Assembly: GCF_023955655.1 (NCBI RefSeq)
Contig: NZ_JAMXHT010000005.1
Span: forward strand, 187,462 to 251,461
Direction of reading: 5' to 3'
Source of the DNA: Ralstonia soli
GTDB taxonomy: Bacteria > Pseudomonadota > Gammaproteobacteria > Burkholderiales > Burkholderiaceae
DNA: 64,000 bases
Shown here: one piece after another, positions 63,577-64,000 of the stretch
How positions within the stretch are numbered: the stretch's first letter is position 1
Layout: each line of letters opens with the position of its first letter
Notes under the pieces: generated by a model
What the model was told of the DNA's origin: nothing
The model's input: the letters and a program-made list of their open reading frames with translations, nothing else
Database searches by the model: none
Made by a program: the position numbers and the translations under genes

Positions 63577-63599
63577 GTTGATACGCCCGGGCACAAAAA

Positions 63600-63629
63600 G
63601 ATCAGGGCCCTCATCTGAGGGCCCTGATC
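63600..63629 (-). terminator. Rho-independent terminator of the FAH-family gene
   Basis: GATCAGGGCCCTC and GAGGGCCCTGATC form a perfect 13-bp stem around ATCT. On the minus strand it is followed by TTTTTG, so it ends the gene at 63652. It would also slow readthrough from the AraC gene. Confidence 0.92.
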
Positions 63630-63651
63630 GGTTGTGAGTTGTCCGCGTGAC

Positions 63652-64000
63652 TCAGGTCTTCGCGTAAGCGGCCACCGTCTGTGCCTGCACGCCAAGGCCA
63701 TCAACGCCCAACCGCATGGTGTCGCCCGCCTTGAGATAGCGGGGCGGCTTGGCGCCCATGCCCACGCCCGGCGGCGTGCCGGTGCAGATCAGGTCGCCGG
63801 GATGCAGCGTCATGAAACGGCTCACGTAGCTCACCAGGTGGGCCACGCCAAAGATCATGGTGGCGGTGTTGCCGGTCTGCGCGCGCTGGCCGTTGACATC
63901 CAGCCATAGGCCAAGCGCCTGCGGGTCGGGCACTTCGTCACGCGTCACCAACCACGGGCCGACGGGGCAGAACGTGTCGCAGCCCTTGCCCTTGTCCCAC
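63652..64000 (-). CDS. Fumarylacetoacetate hydrolase-family protein (N-terminal part outside window)
   Basis: The frame is open to the window end; the last 116 residues of the protein are seen. They start WDKGKGCDTFCPVGPW, the typical FAH-family segment (CDTF.P.GPW). SYVSRFMTLHPGDLICTGTP and PGVGMG follow, then the C-terminus. The family includes fumarylpyruvate and acylpyruvate hydrolases, ureidoglycolate lyase and 2-hydroxyhepta-2,4-diene-1,7-dioate isomerase. It is a metal-dependent C-C hydrolase or isomerase. A strong terminator follows. Confidence 0.93.
   Translation of the reverse strand, partial: WDKGKGCDTFCPVGPWLVTRDEVPDPQALGLWLDVNGQRAQTGNTATMIFGVAHLVSYVSRFMTLHPGDLICTGTPPGVGMGAKPPRYLKAGDTMRLGVDGLGVQAQTVAAYAKT

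Overview
The window looks like part of a chromosome or large replicon of a Burkholderiales bacterium, most likely Ralstonia or a close relative. That placement is inferred, not proven: it rests on the high GC content, strong G/C third-position bias, a classical beta-proteobacterial porin, LysR/IclR/AraC regulators beside catabolic operons, and a short ETFPASDP-type protein. No rRNA, tRNA, CRISPR array, prophage or insertion sequence is visible. Coding density is very high, and only two gene-free stretches exceed about 300 bases (26327-26643 and 37700-38082).

Layout. (1) 1-7221: a valine/isobutyrate degradation operon (acyl-CoA dehydrogenase cut by the window edge, acyl-CoA synthetase, mmsA, mmsB, enoyl-CoA hydratase, 3-hydroxyisobutyryl-CoA hydrolase). 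(2) 7237-9823: an acyl-CoA ligase divergent from a LysR regulator. (3) 10013-14693: a Tat-exported molybdenum hydroxylase with its 2Fe-2S subunit and a tri-haem lipoprotein cytochrome, ended by a strong terminator. (4) 14815-16239: a fluoride riboswitch and a CLC-F fluoride/proton antiporter. (5) 16265-25884: an IclR regulator divergent from a catabolic block (RraA-type aldolase, 2-hydroxyacid dehydrogenase, SMP-30 lactonase, three MFS permeases, two amidohydrolases). (6) 25949-31483: RidA, a second molybdenum hydroxylase (IorA/IorB type), a porin and an AraC regulator.

(7) 31628-37222: a periplasmic amino-acid/amide-type binding protein, O-acetylhomoserine sulfhydrylase, an amino-acid permease and a membrane diguanylate cyclase. 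(8) 37499-42569: a small conserved protein, then mprF-acvB, predicted to make and hydrolyse lysyl-phosphatidylglycerol. (9) 42591-47930: SulP transporter, DUF3761 protein, and LysR divergent from an SDR/alpha-beta hydrolase pair. (10) 47983-50103: YheO-type regulator, PLP dehydratase and RidA. (11) 50246-54142: PilZ protein, LysR divergent from a PACE efflux pump, LuxR-type regulator, DUF1059 and DUF488 proteins. (12) 54189-57939: a taurine/nitrate-type ABC importer with a GntR regulator and a large hairpin repeat. (13) 58124-63576: a Baeyer-Villiger-type monooxygenase fused to an esterase, a GMC oxidoreductase and a divergent AraC regulator. The window ends inside a fumarylacetoacetate-hydrolase-family gene.

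The overall picture is a versatile soil/water heterotroph with many small, separately regulated catabolic modules. The best candidates for undescribed biology are the IclR-controlled block at 17.1-25.9 kb with its mirrored operators, the monooxygenase-esterase fusion at 58.1-60.7 kb, and the promoter/hairpin arrangement before the LuxR gene at 52.6-52.7 kb.
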